From contig CAVPEW010000047.1 in the NCBI GenBank assembly GCA_963703565.1, positions 9,154-73,153 of the forward strand: a stretch of 64,000 bases of DNA, in the 5' to 3' direction. Each line of letters begins with the position of its first letter. The first letter of the stretch is position 1. Origin of the DNA: CAVPEW01 sp963703565 (GTDB lineage Bacteria; Actinomycetota; Acidimicrobiia; Acidimicrobiales; VFJN01). The position numbers and the translations under genes are program-made. Below the pieces are notes generated by a model. That model saw only the letters and a list, made by a program, of their open reading frames with translations, did no database searches and was not told the origin of the DNA. Below, piece by piece: positions 1 through 8,144 of this stretch.

Positions 1-1
1 C

Positions 2-2134
2 TCGCCAGGCGGACCAGCCCTCCCGCTCGCCCCCCTGGCAGCCCTTCGCGCCAGCATCAACACGGGCAGCCCGCGGGCCAAGACACGCGAGGCCCGTGCC
101 GACGATCCCCCCGAGCTGACCGAGGCTCGCGCCGCTCTCGCCGAGCTCGAGGTCGAGCTGCAAGCGGCGCGAGCCAACGAAGCCGAGCGCGAACAACTCC
201 AAGCCGAGCTGGCCAAGGTCGCGGACCTGATCCGGCGGGCCGTCAGCGACCGGGAGCGCCGGGCCTACGCGCGGACCCTCGCCAAGCTCGAGGCCGCTCG
301 CGCCGAGGCGGCTTCGCAGGCCTCTGGGGCCGAAGGAGCACGCGCGGACGAGGCCCTGCTCGCCGGAGCCGAGGCGGTGCTGATCGCGGAGAGGGCATGG
401 GGAGAGCAGGCCACCCGCCTCGACCAGCTGCGTCGGGACCTGGGCAGCGCCGAGCACCTCGACGCCGATGCCGCCCGACGAGTCGCCACCACCCCACCTG
501 GCCCGCCAGCCGAGCTCGACGAGGTGCTCGGCGCGCTCATCGACGCCAGCACCCGCCACGAGATGCTCGAAGCGCGGCTGCAGGACCTCGCAGTGGCCCG
601 ACTGCCCGAACCGTCCCATCCGCTCGTCGTCGACCTAGCCCACCTCGAGCAGGAACGGCTGTGGAGCGCGCTCGATCGCTGCGCGACCGCAGCCTCCGAG
701 CTCGAAGCGGCACGTCTCGAGCTGGGAGGGATCGGAGCGAGCGACCTCGAGCGTGCCACCGGAAGCGCCGTGGCCGACCTCGAAGCAGCACACGGCGCAG
801 TGGACCGGGCCGAGGCCGCCGCCGAGGCGATCCGGCCCCGGGTGCTGCGGGTGCTGCTGGCGGCGATCGCGGTGGCCGCCGCCGGATTGCTCCTCGCCCC
901 CGTGCTGGCACTGGTTGCGCTGGCCGTGGCGCTTGCGGCGGCCACCGCGGGCCTCGCCCGTCCTGCGCTGGCCGTGCGCCGAGCCCGTGCGGAAGAGACA
1001 GCCGTGCTCGAGGAGACAGGCGTCACGAGCTATCTGGGGTTCCACCTCCGGCGTGTCGAGGCCACGCTCGAGCCAGCTCGCCGGTCCCGCCTGGACCTGG
1101 CCGCCGGGCAGGCACGGCTGGCCCGGCAAGCCTGGGTAGACCTGGTGGGCGACGGCGTGGAGCTCGACAAGGCACGCACCCTCGAGGCCGAGGTTCGCGC
1201 CTACCGGCAGGCACTCGACCAGCTCGGCGACGCGGCCGGCCAGCTCCAACGCCTGCGGGCAGAACTGTCAGGCGGCGCCGCTCCCGCTCTCGGAGCAGCC
1301 CGAGACCGGCTGGCCGAGCTGTGCGGTCGCTACGGCGTGGACCAGGCTGCGCTTGCCGATGCCGACCCCGTACTGTTGCGGCGCCTGTTCGACCACCAGG
1401 TTGCGCTGGGCCGCCAGGCCCGGGCCCAGGTCGCTCTGGAGGAGGTCGAACGAGCCGAAGCGACCACAGGAGCCGAGCTCGACCGGCTGCTGGACGAATG
1501 CGGGATCTCCGGCGGGGCCCGAGCCGACCGCCTGTCGCGCTGGAGGGACGAGGTGGGACGCGCAGGTGAGCGCCACCAGGCCCGGCGACGGGCACGCGAC
1601 CCTGAGGTCGTGGTGGCCGAACTGACCCGCCTGGAGGAGCAGGCAGCTCGCCTGCACCGCTCCGAGTGGGCCGACGTGGTCCCCAACGACGGTCCCGAAC
1701 CGGACATCGATCAGCTCGAGGCGCGGCGAAGCGAGCTGGCCGCGGCGCTTCGGGCCACCAGCAGCTCGGACCACTCCCTGGCGCGGCTCACAGACCGGCG
1801 ATCGGCAGTCGAGCGCAGGGTCGCCGCTCTCGAGGCCCGCCTCGACCGGGGAGCCGACCGCGTCGACCGCGCCGGCGAGGTCGCCGCCCACCTCAACGAG
1901 CTGCTCGCCGCCGCCCAGCACGCCGGGTCCGACGGCGGTCCCGTGCCGCTCGTGCTCGACGACCCGCTCGCCGACGTGCCCGCTGAGCGCAAGTGGGACC
2001 TGCTCGACCACCTGGCCCGCCACGCCGGTGACCAGCAGGTCGTGTACCTCTGCGACGACGCGTTCGTGGCGGCCTGGGCACGCAGCCGTGTCGATCCGGC
2101 GAGCCTGGCCCTCTTCGAGCCCGAACCGGCCTGA
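2..2134 (+). CDS. Partial SMC/YhaN-like coiled-coil protein with internal membrane hairpin
   Basis: The reading frame is open from the left edge, so the N-terminus (and any Walker A ATP-binding loop) lies outside the window. About 710 residues are visible. They are mostly charged, Ala/Glu/Arg-rich heptad-like sequence typical of long coiled coils, interrupted near visible residues 281-319 by about 38 hydrophobic residues that could form a membrane hairpin. Near the C-terminus the motif PLVLDDPLAD, followed by a helix and a QQVVYLCDD strand, resembles the Walker B and D-loop end of SMC/RecN/YhaN-type ATPases. The likely role is an ABC-type ATPase of the DNA-repair/chromosome class, but this rests on the C-terminal motif only. 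It could also be a membrane-tethered coiled-coil protein of unknown function. Confidence 0.75.
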   Translation, partial: SPGGPALPLAPLAALRASINTGSPRAKTREARADDPPELTEARAALAELEVELQAARANEAEREQLQAELAKVADLIRRAVSDRERRAYARTLAKLEAARAEAASQASGAEGARADEALLAGAEAVLIAERAWGEQATRLDQLRRDLGSAEHLDADAARRVATTPPGPPAELDEVLGALIDASTRHEMLEARLQDLAVARLPEPSHPLVVDLAHLEQERLWSALDRCATAASELEAARLELGGIGASDLERATGSAVADLEAAHGAVDRAEAAAEAIRPRVLRVLLAAIAVAAAGLLLAPVLALVALAVALAAATAGLARPALAVRRARAEETAVLEETGVTSYLGFHLRRVEATLEPARRSRLDLAAGQARLARQAWVDLVGDGVELDKARTLEAEVRAYRQALDQLGDAAGQLQRLRAELSGGAAPALGAARDRLAELCGRYGVDQAALADADPVLLRRLFDHQVALGRQARAQVALEEVERAEATTGAELDRLLDECGISGGARADRLSRWRDEVGRAGERHQARRRARDPEVVVAELTRLEEQAARLHRSEWADVVPNDGPEPDIDQLEARRSELAAALRATSSSDHSLARLTDRRSAVERRVAALEARLDRGADRVDRAGEVAAHLNELLAAAQHAGSDGGPVPLVLDDPLADVPAERKWDLLDHLARHAGDQQVVYLCDDAFVAAWARSRVDPASLALFEPEPA

Positions 2135-2140
2135 GACCTC

Positions 2141-2160
2141 CGCCGCCGCCTGCGGTGGCG
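2141..2160. terminator. Hairpin just after the left-edge gene
   Basis: An 8-bp stem (one G-U pair) with a 4-base loop lies 7 bases after the stop codon, between convergent genes. There is no U-tract, as is usual in high-GC actinobacteria. Confidence 0.35.
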
Positions 2161-2177
2161 CACGGGCCCGGAACCGG

Positions 2178-2699
2178 TCAGGAGATCCGGCGCAGCTTGT
2201 CGCGGTAGGTCCGGCCCCGTTCGAGGTAGGCGTCCACGCCGGTGCGGATGTGCAGCTCAGGGTCGACAGAGTCGGGACGCAGCCGCGCCGGGCAACCCAG
2301 CGCCATGGCGCCCGAGGGAACCACCATGCCCCCGGGCACGAGGGCGTTGGCACCCACGAGCGCTCCCGTCTCGACCACGGCCAGGTGCAGGACCACCGAG
2401 CCCGATCCGACCAGGGCGCCGTCGTGGATGGTGCACCCCTCGAGGTGGGCGTTGTGGCCGACGACGCAGTCCGAGCCGACCCGAGTGGGGGCGAACGGCG
2501 TCGTGTGGACCACCGTTCCGTCCTGGACCGAGGTTCGCGCCCCGACCACGATGCCACCGTCGTCGCCACGCAGCACGGCGCAGGGCCACACGGAAGCCTC
2601 GGGTCCGAGGGTCACGTCACCGATCACCACCGCGTCGGGGTGCACATAGGCGGTGGGATCTATGCGGGGTTCGTGGTCCCCGAGGGCGTAGATCGGCAT
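2178..2699 (-). CDS. Gamma-carbonic anhydrase-like hexapeptide-repeat protein
   Basis: This 173-residue protein is a left-handed beta-helix of the gamma-carbonic anhydrase/PaaY family. It starts MPIYALGDHEPRI and carries hexapeptide-like turns (VVIGDVTLGPEASVWPCAVL, TSVQDGTVVH, CVVGHNAHLEGC). Three histidines in the expected metal-site spacing (TVVHTTPF, VGHNAHLEG) are present, so zinc or iron binding is plausible. The family includes true carbonic anhydrases and acyl-CoA-related proteins; the substrate cannot be told from sequence. The ATG at 2699 gives the normal family length of about 170 residues. It lies 5 bases downstream of the flavin reductase gene on the same strand, so the two are probably co-transcribed. 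Confidence 0.85.
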   Translation of the reverse strand: MPIYALGDHEPRIDPTAYVHPDAVVIGDVTLGPEASVWPCAVLRGDDGGIVVGARTSVQDGTVVHTTPFAPTRVGSDCVVGHNAHLEGCTIHDGALVGSGSVVLHLAVVETGALVGANALVPGGMVVPSGAMALGCPARLRPDSVDPELHIRTGVDAYLERGRTYRDKLRRIS

Positions 2700-2704
2700 C
2701 GTCG

Positions 2705-3223
2705 CTAGGCCAGCCGGGCGTAGCCGCCCCGGTAGAACACGAGCGGGTCCGTCTCCGCTGCCACCTGGAGCTCGCGCACCCGCCCCAGGGCCAGCTCGTG
2801 GTCGCCGGCGTCGACCACCGAATCGAGGTCGCAGTCGATCCAGGCCACGACGCCCTCGAGCAGTGGGGCGCCGGTGCCGCCGTGGCGCCACCCCACCCCG
2901 GCGAACTTGTCGACGCCTGGGCTGGCGAACACGCGGCTGACGTCCTCCTGGTCCTGGGCCAACACGTTCACGCAGAACGCCCCGGCGGCGCGAATGTTCG
3001 GCCACGTCGACGAGGCCTTCCCGGCGAAGAACCCCACCAGCGGCGGGTCCAGGCTCACCGAGGCGAACGATCCGACGGCCATGCCGACCGGGCCCTGGTC
3101 GCAGTGGGCCGTGACCACCGTGACCCCGGTCGGGAAGTGGCCAAGGACCTGCCGGAACGTGGCGGAGTCGAACGAGGATTCCTGCGGCACGGCCGGGCAC
3201 CGTAGCAACGGCACAGGGGTCAC
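2705..3223 (-). CDS. Flavin reductase family protein
   Basis: This 172-residue FMN-binding split-barrel protein begins at a GTG. Typical family sequence follows: FRQVLGHFPTGVTVVTA, then SFASVSLDPPLVGFF, NIRAAGAFCVNVLA and the C-terminal VFYRGGYARL. The family reduces free flavin with NAD(P)H for a partner monooxygenase, or acts directly on small substrates. No partner monooxygenase gene is adjacent. Upstream is the MBL-fold hydrolase gene (18-base gap) and downstream the carbonic-anhydrase-like gene, suggesting one three-gene minus-strand unit. An internal start near residue 14 is possible because the first dozen residues are not conserved in the family. Confidence 0.88.
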   Translation of the reverse strand: MTPVPLLRCPAVPQESSFDSATFRQVLGHFPTGVTVVTAHCDQGPVGMAVGSFASVSLDPPLVGFFAGKASSTWPNIRAAGAFCVNVLAQDQEDVSRVFASPGVDKFAGVGWRHGGTGAPLLEGVVAWIDCDLDSVVDAGDHELALGRVRELQVAAETDPLVFYRGGYARLA

Positions 3224-3241
3224 GCCCCGACCGGGCTGGCC

Positions 3242-4087
3242 TCAGCCTCCGAGCGAGAGGTGGGTCCCCTCCTGGGCAGCGAGGATCTCACCGATGTGGG
3301 CCGCGTCGGGAAGCTCGCGCGCCCGATCGGTGAGCGCCTCCACGGTGGCGTCGTCGTGGCCTGGATCGTGGTGGAACAGCGCCAGACGGCCCACCCCCGC
3401 CCGAGCGGCCACGAACACGGCGAAGTCGACCGTGCAGTGGCCCCAGTCGGACTTGGCCGCGAACTCGTCGGCGGAGAACTGCGCATCGTGGATCAGCAGA
3501 TCGACGCCGTCGCAAAGCTCGAGCACGTCGTCGGTCACGGAGTGGTGCCCGTCCGAGGGCATCTGGTGATCGGGCAGGTAAGCCACCGACGCTCCACCCA
3601 TCTCCACCCGATAGCCGTTGGTCGGACCGATGTGGGGCACGGGGCGGGCCCGGACCTTGGCGCCGTCGAGCACGCGGTCCTCGCACCAGATGTCCTCGAT
3701 GCGGATGTCGCCGGCCAGGTCGCTGACACCGACCGGGAAGAACGGCGGCCGCAGGAACGTGTCGAACGAATCGGCCAGCGAGCCGCGCTCGTTCGGCGGC
3801 CCGTACACCGCCAAGCGGGACCCCGGCATCAGCACGGGCACGAAGAACGGCAGTCCCTGCACGTGATCCCAGTGGCAGTGCGTCACCAGCGCCGACCCCC
3901 GGAACGGCTCGCCACGCGCCATCAGCTCCTCGCCCCAGAACCTCAGCCCGGTGCCGAGGTCGAGGACGATGGGCTCGTGTGCCGGAGACTCCAGCGCCAC
4001 GCAGGAGGTATTGGCCCCGAAGCGACGGTTGCCGTCGCTGGGGCAGGGCGTCGAGCCGCGAACCCCGAAGAAGCCGACGTCGAGCAG
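3242..4087 (-). CDS. MBL-fold metallo-hydrolase, probable CTG start
   Basis: This metallo-beta-lactamase-fold protein carries the metal motif THCHWDH, YLPDHQ, the metal-bridging IHDAQF and late histidines (GHCT, LFHHDPGHDD), so a dinuclear zinc hydrolase is expected. The first standard start in frame (GTG at 4000) would remove the conserved N-terminal strand. Continuing upstream in the same frame reveals VGFFGVRGSTPCPSDGNRRF and GANTSCVALES, the classic start of this subfamily. The frame is closed by a stop at about 4148 and contains no ATG, GTG or TTG before that motif. A CTG at 4087 lies about 9 bases after a strong GGAGG ribosome-binding site, so CTG initiation is proposed, giving 281 residues. 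The substrate is unknown. Confidence 0.8.
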   Translation of the reverse strand: MLDVGFFGVRGSTPCPSDGNRRFGANTSCVALESPAHEPIVLDLGTGLRFWGEELMARGEPFRGSALVTHCHWDHVQGLPFFVPVLMPGSRLAVYGPPNERGSLADSFDTFLRPPFFPVGVSDLAGDIRIEDIWCEDRVLDGAKVRARPVPHIGPTNGYRVEMGGASVAYLPDHQMPSDGHHSVTDDVLELCDGVDLLIHDAQFSADEFAAKSDWGHCTVDFAVFVAARAGVGRLALFHHDPGHDDATVEALTDRARELPDAAHIGEILAAQEGTHLSLGG

Positions 4088-4215
4088 AGCGACCCCCCTC
4101 CGGGTGACAGACGACGATGACGGTGGTCCCGGATCGAGTTCGGAACCCTACCCCTCCCGCGCCAGGGTTCCAGCCCAGGTGACCCTTGTCTCACCGAGGT
4201 GCCCGGTTCGCGTCA

Positions 4216-4221
4216 TAGGTT
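4216..4221 (+). promoter_or_regulatory. -10 box (TAGGTT) of leaderless type
   Basis: TAGGTT ends 8 bases before the ATG at 4230, with no ribosome-binding site between them. The spacing puts the transcription start at or very near the start codon. Confidence 0.45.
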
Positions 4222-4229
4222 CAGGTCCC

Positions 4230-5105
4230 ATGACCATCTCCGAAGGCTCAGTGACCGTCGGCGGGCTCGAGCTCGCCTACCTGGAGGCCGGCTCCGGGCC
4301 CCTCGCCGTGTGCCTCCACGGCTTCCCCGACTCGGCGTGGGGCTGGCGGATGCTGCTCCCCGCCCTGGCCGAAGCCGGCTTCAGAGCGGTGGCACCTTTC
4401 CAGCGCGGCTACGCACCCTCGGCGGTCCCCCCCGACGGGTGCTACCAGACCGCCAGGCTCGGCCTCGACGCCTGCGGCGTCCACGAGGCCCTGGGCGGCG
4501 ACGGCGACGCCGTCGTGATCGGCCATGACTGGGGCGCCGCGGCCACCTACGTGGCCGCCAACCACGAGCCCGAGCGTTGGTGTCGAGTCGTGACCATGGC
4601 AGTGCCACCCGCGGCCGCGCTGGGTGAGACCTTCGCCTCCTACGACCAGCTCAGGAGGTCCTGGTACATGTTCTTCTTCCAGACTCCGCTGGCCGACGTG
4701 GTGGTCCCCCTCGACGACCTGGCCTTCATCGACCGCCTGTGGGCGGACTGGTCCCCGGGCTACGACGCCTCGCTCGATCTCCCCCACGTGAAGGACTGCC
4801 TGCGCGACCCGGCCAACCTGGCCGCCGCGCTCGGCTACTACCGAGCCGCGCTGTCCAACGTCGGGGTGGATCCCGCGCTCGACGACGTGCAGGCCGCCGG
4901 CAGCCGGCCCACCGAGCAGCCGAGCTTGTACCTGCACGGCGCCTCCGACGGCTGCATCGGCGTCGAGGTCGCCCGCCGTGCCGAGCCGGCCCTGTCCGCG
5001 CCCGGGTCCCGCCTCGAGATCGTCGAGGGAGCCGGCCACTTCCTGCACCTCGAGCTGCCCGAGGTCGTCAACGCGCTCGTGGTGGACTTCCTCACCCGGA
5101 CCTGA
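4230..5105 (+). CDS. Alpha/beta hydrolase, epoxide-hydrolase-like
   Basis: This 291-residue alpha/beta-hydrolase has the oxyanion-hole motif HGFPDSAW near residue 31, the nucleophile elbow GHDWGA near residue 96 (aspartate nucleophile, as in epoxide hydrolases and haloalkane dehalogenases), a late acidic segment (SDGCIG) and the catalytic histidine in GAGHFLHLE. A cap region lies between about residues 130 and 210. An aspartate rather than serine nucleophile argues for an epoxide hydrolase or dehalogenase-type mechanism; the substrate is unknown. The ATG is preceded by a leaderless-type -10 box. The gene converges with a methyltransferase gene, and a hairpin spans both stop codons. Confidence 0.87.
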   Translation: MTISEGSVTVGGLELAYLEAGSGPLAVCLHGFPDSAWGWRMLLPALAEAGFRAVAPFQRGYAPSAVPPDGCYQTARLGLDACGVHEALGGDGDAVVIGHDWGAAATYVAANHEPERWCRVVTMAVPPAAALGETFASYDQLRRSWYMFFFQTPLADVVVPLDDLAFIDRLWADWSPGYDASLDLPHVKDCLRDPANLAAALGYYRAALSNVGVDPALDDVQAAGSRPTEQPSLYLHGASDGCIGVEVARRAEPALSAPGSRLEIVEGAGHFLHLELPEVVNALVVDFLTRT

Positions 5106-5116
5106 GCGCCTCAGGT
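5100..5116. terminator. Bidirectional hairpin spanning two stop codons
   Basis: A perfect 7-bp inverted repeat (ACCTGAG, 3-base loop, CTCAGGT) contains the stop codon of the hydrolase on the plus strand and the stop of the methyltransferase on the minus strand. Confidence 0.45.
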
Positions 5117-5884
5117 GCTGGCGACCACCGCCCACTGCACCCGACACGTGTAGGGCATCGGGAAGGGCTCGCTGCGCCTCGCCACCAGCGCCACCACCGA
5201 ACGCACCAGGCGCTCCCGCTCGGGTGCCGGCATGGCGGCGACGTAGGAGATCGAGCGAACCCGCTCGGCGAGCCGTCTGCGGTCCAGGAACTGCTCCCAT
5301 GCGAACACGCGCTCGACCAGCGGCGTGAACGCCCCCGAACCCTCCACCACCCCGGGCCAGTCCACGTGCTGGTAGCGAGACACCGTCCGGTCGTGCCACC
5401 CGATGAGCCGGCTCATCTCGGCCACCCATGCCGAGCGCTCGTCGCGCTCGTTCCACAGAAGCGCCAGCCGGCCGCCGGGGCGCAGAACCCTGGCCACCTC
5501 GGCCAACGCCGCCGGAGCGTCGAACCAGTGGAAGGCCTGGGCGACGGTGACCACGTCGACCGACTCAGTCGCCAGGGGTATCGACTCGGCGGTGCCGTCC
5601 CTCACCTCGGCACCGGGCGCGGCCGCGCCCAGCACGCGGCGCATCTCGGCTACCGGCTCCACCGCCACCACAGTGGCCCCGAGCGCCACCAGCTCTCGGG
5701 TGAGCTTGCCGGTACCCGCCCCCAGGTCGCACACGACCTGACCCGCCGCGATCCCCACGGGACCGGCCAGGGCCTCCAGCGCTGCAGCCGGATAACCGGG
5801 CCGGGCCGCCTCGTAGGCCTCGGCGCCGGCGGAGAACCCGCGCCAGGCCACATCGTGGATGCGACCGCCGGCGGGCCCCGTCAC
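5111..5884 (-). CDS. Class I SAM-dependent methyltransferase
   Basis: This 257-residue Rossmann-fold methyltransferase has motif I (VCDLGAGTGKLTREL, about residues 51-65), an acidic residue after the second strand (VVAVEPVAEMR), the DGTAESIPL segment and the VDVVTVAQAFHWFD motif. The last is typical of the UbiE/BioC-like subgroup annotated only as methyltransferase domain proteins. The C-terminal half holds many tryptophans and a WAEMSRLIGWHDR segment shared with that subgroup. The substrate is unknown. It starts with GTG one base after the stop codon of the MaoC gene, so the two are probably translationally coupled. Confidence 0.88.
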   Translation of the reverse strand: MTGPAGGRIHDVAWRGFSAGAEAYEAARPGYPAAALEALAGPVGIAAGQVVCDLGAGTGKLTRELVALGATVVAVEPVAEMRRVLGAAAPGAEVRDGTAESIPLATESVDVVTVAQAFHWFDAPAALAEVARVLRPGGRLALLWNERDERSAWVAEMSRLIGWHDRTVSRYQHVDWPGVVEGSGAFTPLVERVFAWEQFLDRRRLAERVRSISYVAAMPAPERERLVRSVVALVARRSEPFPMPYTCRVQWAVVAST

Positions 5885-5885
5885 C

Positions 5886-6410
5886 TCAGGCCTCGTCGAA
5901 GACGCCGTCGTCGTAGGGGAAGGCCCGGTCCGGGGCCGCGTCCCGCTTGAACACCATCAGCTTGCGTCGGAAGCTGCACACCTGCTCGCCGCGCTGGTTG
6001 ATGCCCAGGGTCTCGACCGTGACGATGCCCCGATCTCCCTTGGAGGTCTCCCGCACGTCGGCGACCCTGGTCACGGCGTAGATCGTGTCGCCGTGGAAGG
6101 TGGGCCTGGGGTGTCGCAGCGACTCGACCTCCAGGTTCGCGATCGCCGACCCGCTCACGTCGGGCACGCTCATGCCCAGCACCAACGAGTACACGAGGTT
6201 TCCGACCACGACGTTGCGTCCCTGCACGGTCTCGTTCGCCGCGTACCAGTCGTTGGTGTGCAACGGGTGGTGGTTCATGGTGATCATGCAGAAGAGGTGG
6301 TCGTCGTACTCCGTGATCGTCTTGCCGGGCCAATGCCGGTAGACGTCGCCGACCACGAAGTCCTCGAGATGTCGGCCGAACGGTCGGTCGTGGGTGGTCA
6401 CGGCCCGCAT
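5886..6410 (-). CDS. MaoC-family hydratase, possible mesaconyl-CoA hydratase
   Basis: This 174-residue single hot-dog-fold MaoC protein has the family start GRHLEDFVVGDVYRHWPG, the active-site region CMITMNHHPLHTNDWYA and later FHGDTIYAVTRV. MaoC enzymes hydrate 2-enoyl-CoA thioesters. The divergent neighbours are methylsuccinyl-CoA dehydrogenase and a beta-methylmalyl-CoA lyase-like gene, so hydration of mesaconyl-CoA is the attractive role. The well-studied proteobacterial mesaconyl-CoA hydratase is about twice as long with two hot-dog domains, so this is inference from context. No TANNNT box is seen close to its ATG. Confidence 0.85.
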   Translation of the reverse strand: MRAVTTHDRPFGRHLEDFVVGDVYRHWPGKTITEYDDHLFCMITMNHHPLHTNDWYAANETVQGRNVVVGNLVYSLVLGMSVPDVSGSAIANLEVESLRHPRPTFHGDTIYAVTRVADVRETSKGDRGIVTVETLGINQRGEQVCSFRRKLMVFKRDAAPDRAFPYDDGVFDEA

Positions 6411-6476
6411 CGTCGTCTTTGGTCGACCGAGCCGGCAAGCTCGGTCGCGGCGCCCGGGCGCCCCGGGTGCGGCTTG

Positions 6477-6482
6477 TACCGT
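6477..6482 (+). promoter_or_regulatory. -10 box (TACCGT) of leaderless type
   Basis: TACCGT ends 8 bases before the ATG at 6491, consistent with a leaderless mRNA for the acyl-CoA dehydrogenase-lyase operon. Confidence 0.5.
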
Positions 6483-6490
6483 TCGTCGCC

Positions 6491-8080
6491 ATGATCCACC
6501 CCGATCTCGCCGCCGCGACCGAGGCCGTCGCCATCGCCGCCGAAGTGGTGGAGTCCGCCACCGCCGCGCTGGCCGCGGGCTCCGTGGACACCGACCAGGT
6601 CCTCGCCTACGACCTGGCCCACGCCGCTTCCGCCGTCGCCGCAGCCCGGGTGATGCTCGACTACGGCGCCCTCGGCGACGTCGAGGCCGCCCTCGCGTGC
6701 GCTTTCGTCGCCGATGCGGTGTCGGAGCTGGCCGCGCGCACCTACGGGCGCGAGGCGCTGTGGGGATGCCAGCCCGGCGCGCTCGACGCCACCCGGGCCT
6801 TCACGGCCACCTTCCGCGATCCCGTCTTCCTCGCCGGCCTCGCGGGCTCCTCCGGGCCACGACACCTCGACGCCGACTTCGAGCTGGTAGCGGACACCTT
6901 CGGCCGCTTCGCCCAGGACAAGCTGGTGCCGGTCGCAGAGCACATCCACCGCCGCAACGCCGACATCGGCGAGGACGTCATCGCCGGCCTCGCAGAGCTC
7001 GGCGCCTTCGGCCTGTCGATCCCCGAGGCCTACGGCGGCTTCGGCGAGGGCGGCGAATCGGAGTACCTCGGCATGGTGGTGGCGACCGAGGAGCTGTCGA
7101 GGGGCAGCCTCGGAGCAGGTGGCTCCCTCATCACACGGCCCGAGATCCTCACCCGGGCACTGCTCAAGGGCGGCACCGAGGAGCAGAAGCAGCGGTGGCT
7201 GCCCCGGATGGCGGGCGGTGAGCTTCTGAACGCCGTGGCGGTGACCGAGCCCGACTACGGCTCGGACGTGGCCGGCATCAAGGTGACCGCGACCCGCTCC
7301 ACGGACGCGGACGGCCGGGCGGGCTGGAAGGTGAACGGCGTCAAGACATGGTGCACCTTCGCTGCACGCGCCGACCTGCTAATGCTCCTGGCCCGCACCG
7401 ACCCCGAACGCTCCGCCGCACACCGGGGCCTGTCGCTGTTCGTCGTGGACAAGGCGCGCGGTGACGGTGACGGCTTCGTCGAGCACCAGGCGGGCGGAGG
7501 CCGACTCGAGGGGCGGCCCATCGACACCATCGGCTACCGCGGAATGCACTCCTACGAGCTGGCCTTCGAGGACTGGTTCGTGCCGGCCGAGAACCTCATC
7601 GGCGGCGAGGACGGCATCGGTCAGGGCTTCTACCTGCAGATGGCCGGCTTCGAGAACGGTCGTCTTCAGACCGCCGCGCGCGCGGTGGGCGTCATGCAGG
7701 CCGCCTACGAGGCAGCGGTCGCCTACGCGGCGGACCGCAAGGTCTTCGGCGCGCCGATCGGCGACTACCAGCTCACCCAGGTCAAGCTCGCCCGCATGGC
7801 CTTCACCATCCAGGCCGCTCGGCAGTTCTCCTACGAGGTGGCGCGCCTCATGGCCAGGGGCGAGGGGACGCTCGAGGCGGCGATGGTGAAGGCCTACGTG
7901 TGCAAGGCGGCCGAGTGGGTCACCCGCGAAGCCATGCAGATCCACGGCGGGATGGGCTATGCGGAGGAGTACCCGGTCAGCCGCTACTTCGTCGACGCCC
8001 GGGTGCTGTCGATCTTCGAGGGCGCCGACGAGACCTTGTGCCTCAAGGTGATCGCTCGGCGCCTGGTCGCCACACGCTGA
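6491..8080 (+). CDS. mcd: (2S)-Methylsuccinyl-CoA dehydrogenase-like acyl-CoA dehydrogenase
   Basis: At 529 residues this flavoprotein is about 140 residues longer than ordinary acyl-CoA dehydrogenases. The extra N-terminal Ala-rich helical region and several body motifs match methylsuccinyl-CoA dehydrogenase of the ethylmalonyl-CoA pathway: GSLITRPEI, AVTEPDYGSDV, IDTIGYRGMHSYEL, FENGRLQTAARAVGV and a C-terminal FVDARVLSIFEGADET. QIHGGMGYAEEYPVSR is the general acyl-CoA dehydrogenase signature. The reaction would oxidise methylsuccinyl-CoA to mesaconyl-CoA, passing electrons to ETF. The next two genes encode CoA-ester lyases and the divergent gene a MaoC hydratase, which fits that pathway. 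A generic acyl-CoA dehydrogenase remains possible. Confidence 0.82.
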   Translation: MIHPDLAAATEAVAIAAEVVESATAALAAGSVDTDQVLAYDLAHAASAVAAARVMLDYGALGDVEAALACAFVADAVSELAARTYGREALWGCQPGALDATRAFTATFRDPVFLAGLAGSSGPRHLDADFELVADTFGRFAQDKLVPVAEHIHRRNADIGEDVIAGLAELGAFGLSIPEAYGGFGEGGESEYLGMVVATEELSRGSLGAGGSLITRPEILTRALLKGGTEEQKQRWLPRMAGGELLNAVAVTEPDYGSDVAGIKVTATRSTDADGRAGWKVNGVKTWCTFAARADLLMLLARTDPERSAAHRGLSLFVVDKARGDGDGFVEHQAGGGRLEGRPIDTIGYRGMHSYELAFEDWFVPAENLIGGEDGIGQGFYLQMAGFENGRLQTAARAVGVMQAAYEAAVAYAADRKVFGAPIGDYQLTQVKLARMAFTIQAARQFSYEVARLMARGEGTLEAAMVKAYVCKAAEWVTREAMQIHGGMGYAEEYPVSRYFVDARVLSIFEGADETLCLKVIARRLVATR

Positions 8081-8131
8081 GCGCCGATGCCGCCCCGGCC
8101 GCCCTCGTTGGGTCGCCCTGCGGGCGATCCC

Positions 8132-8137
8132 TAGTGT
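8132..8137 (+). promoter_or_regulatory. -10 box (TAGTGT) of leaderless type
   Basis: TAGTGT ends 7 bases before the ATG at 8145. It overlaps an in-frame GTG at 8136, which argues that ATG 8145 is the true start of the lyase. Confidence 0.45.
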
Positions 8138-8144
8138 GCGCACC

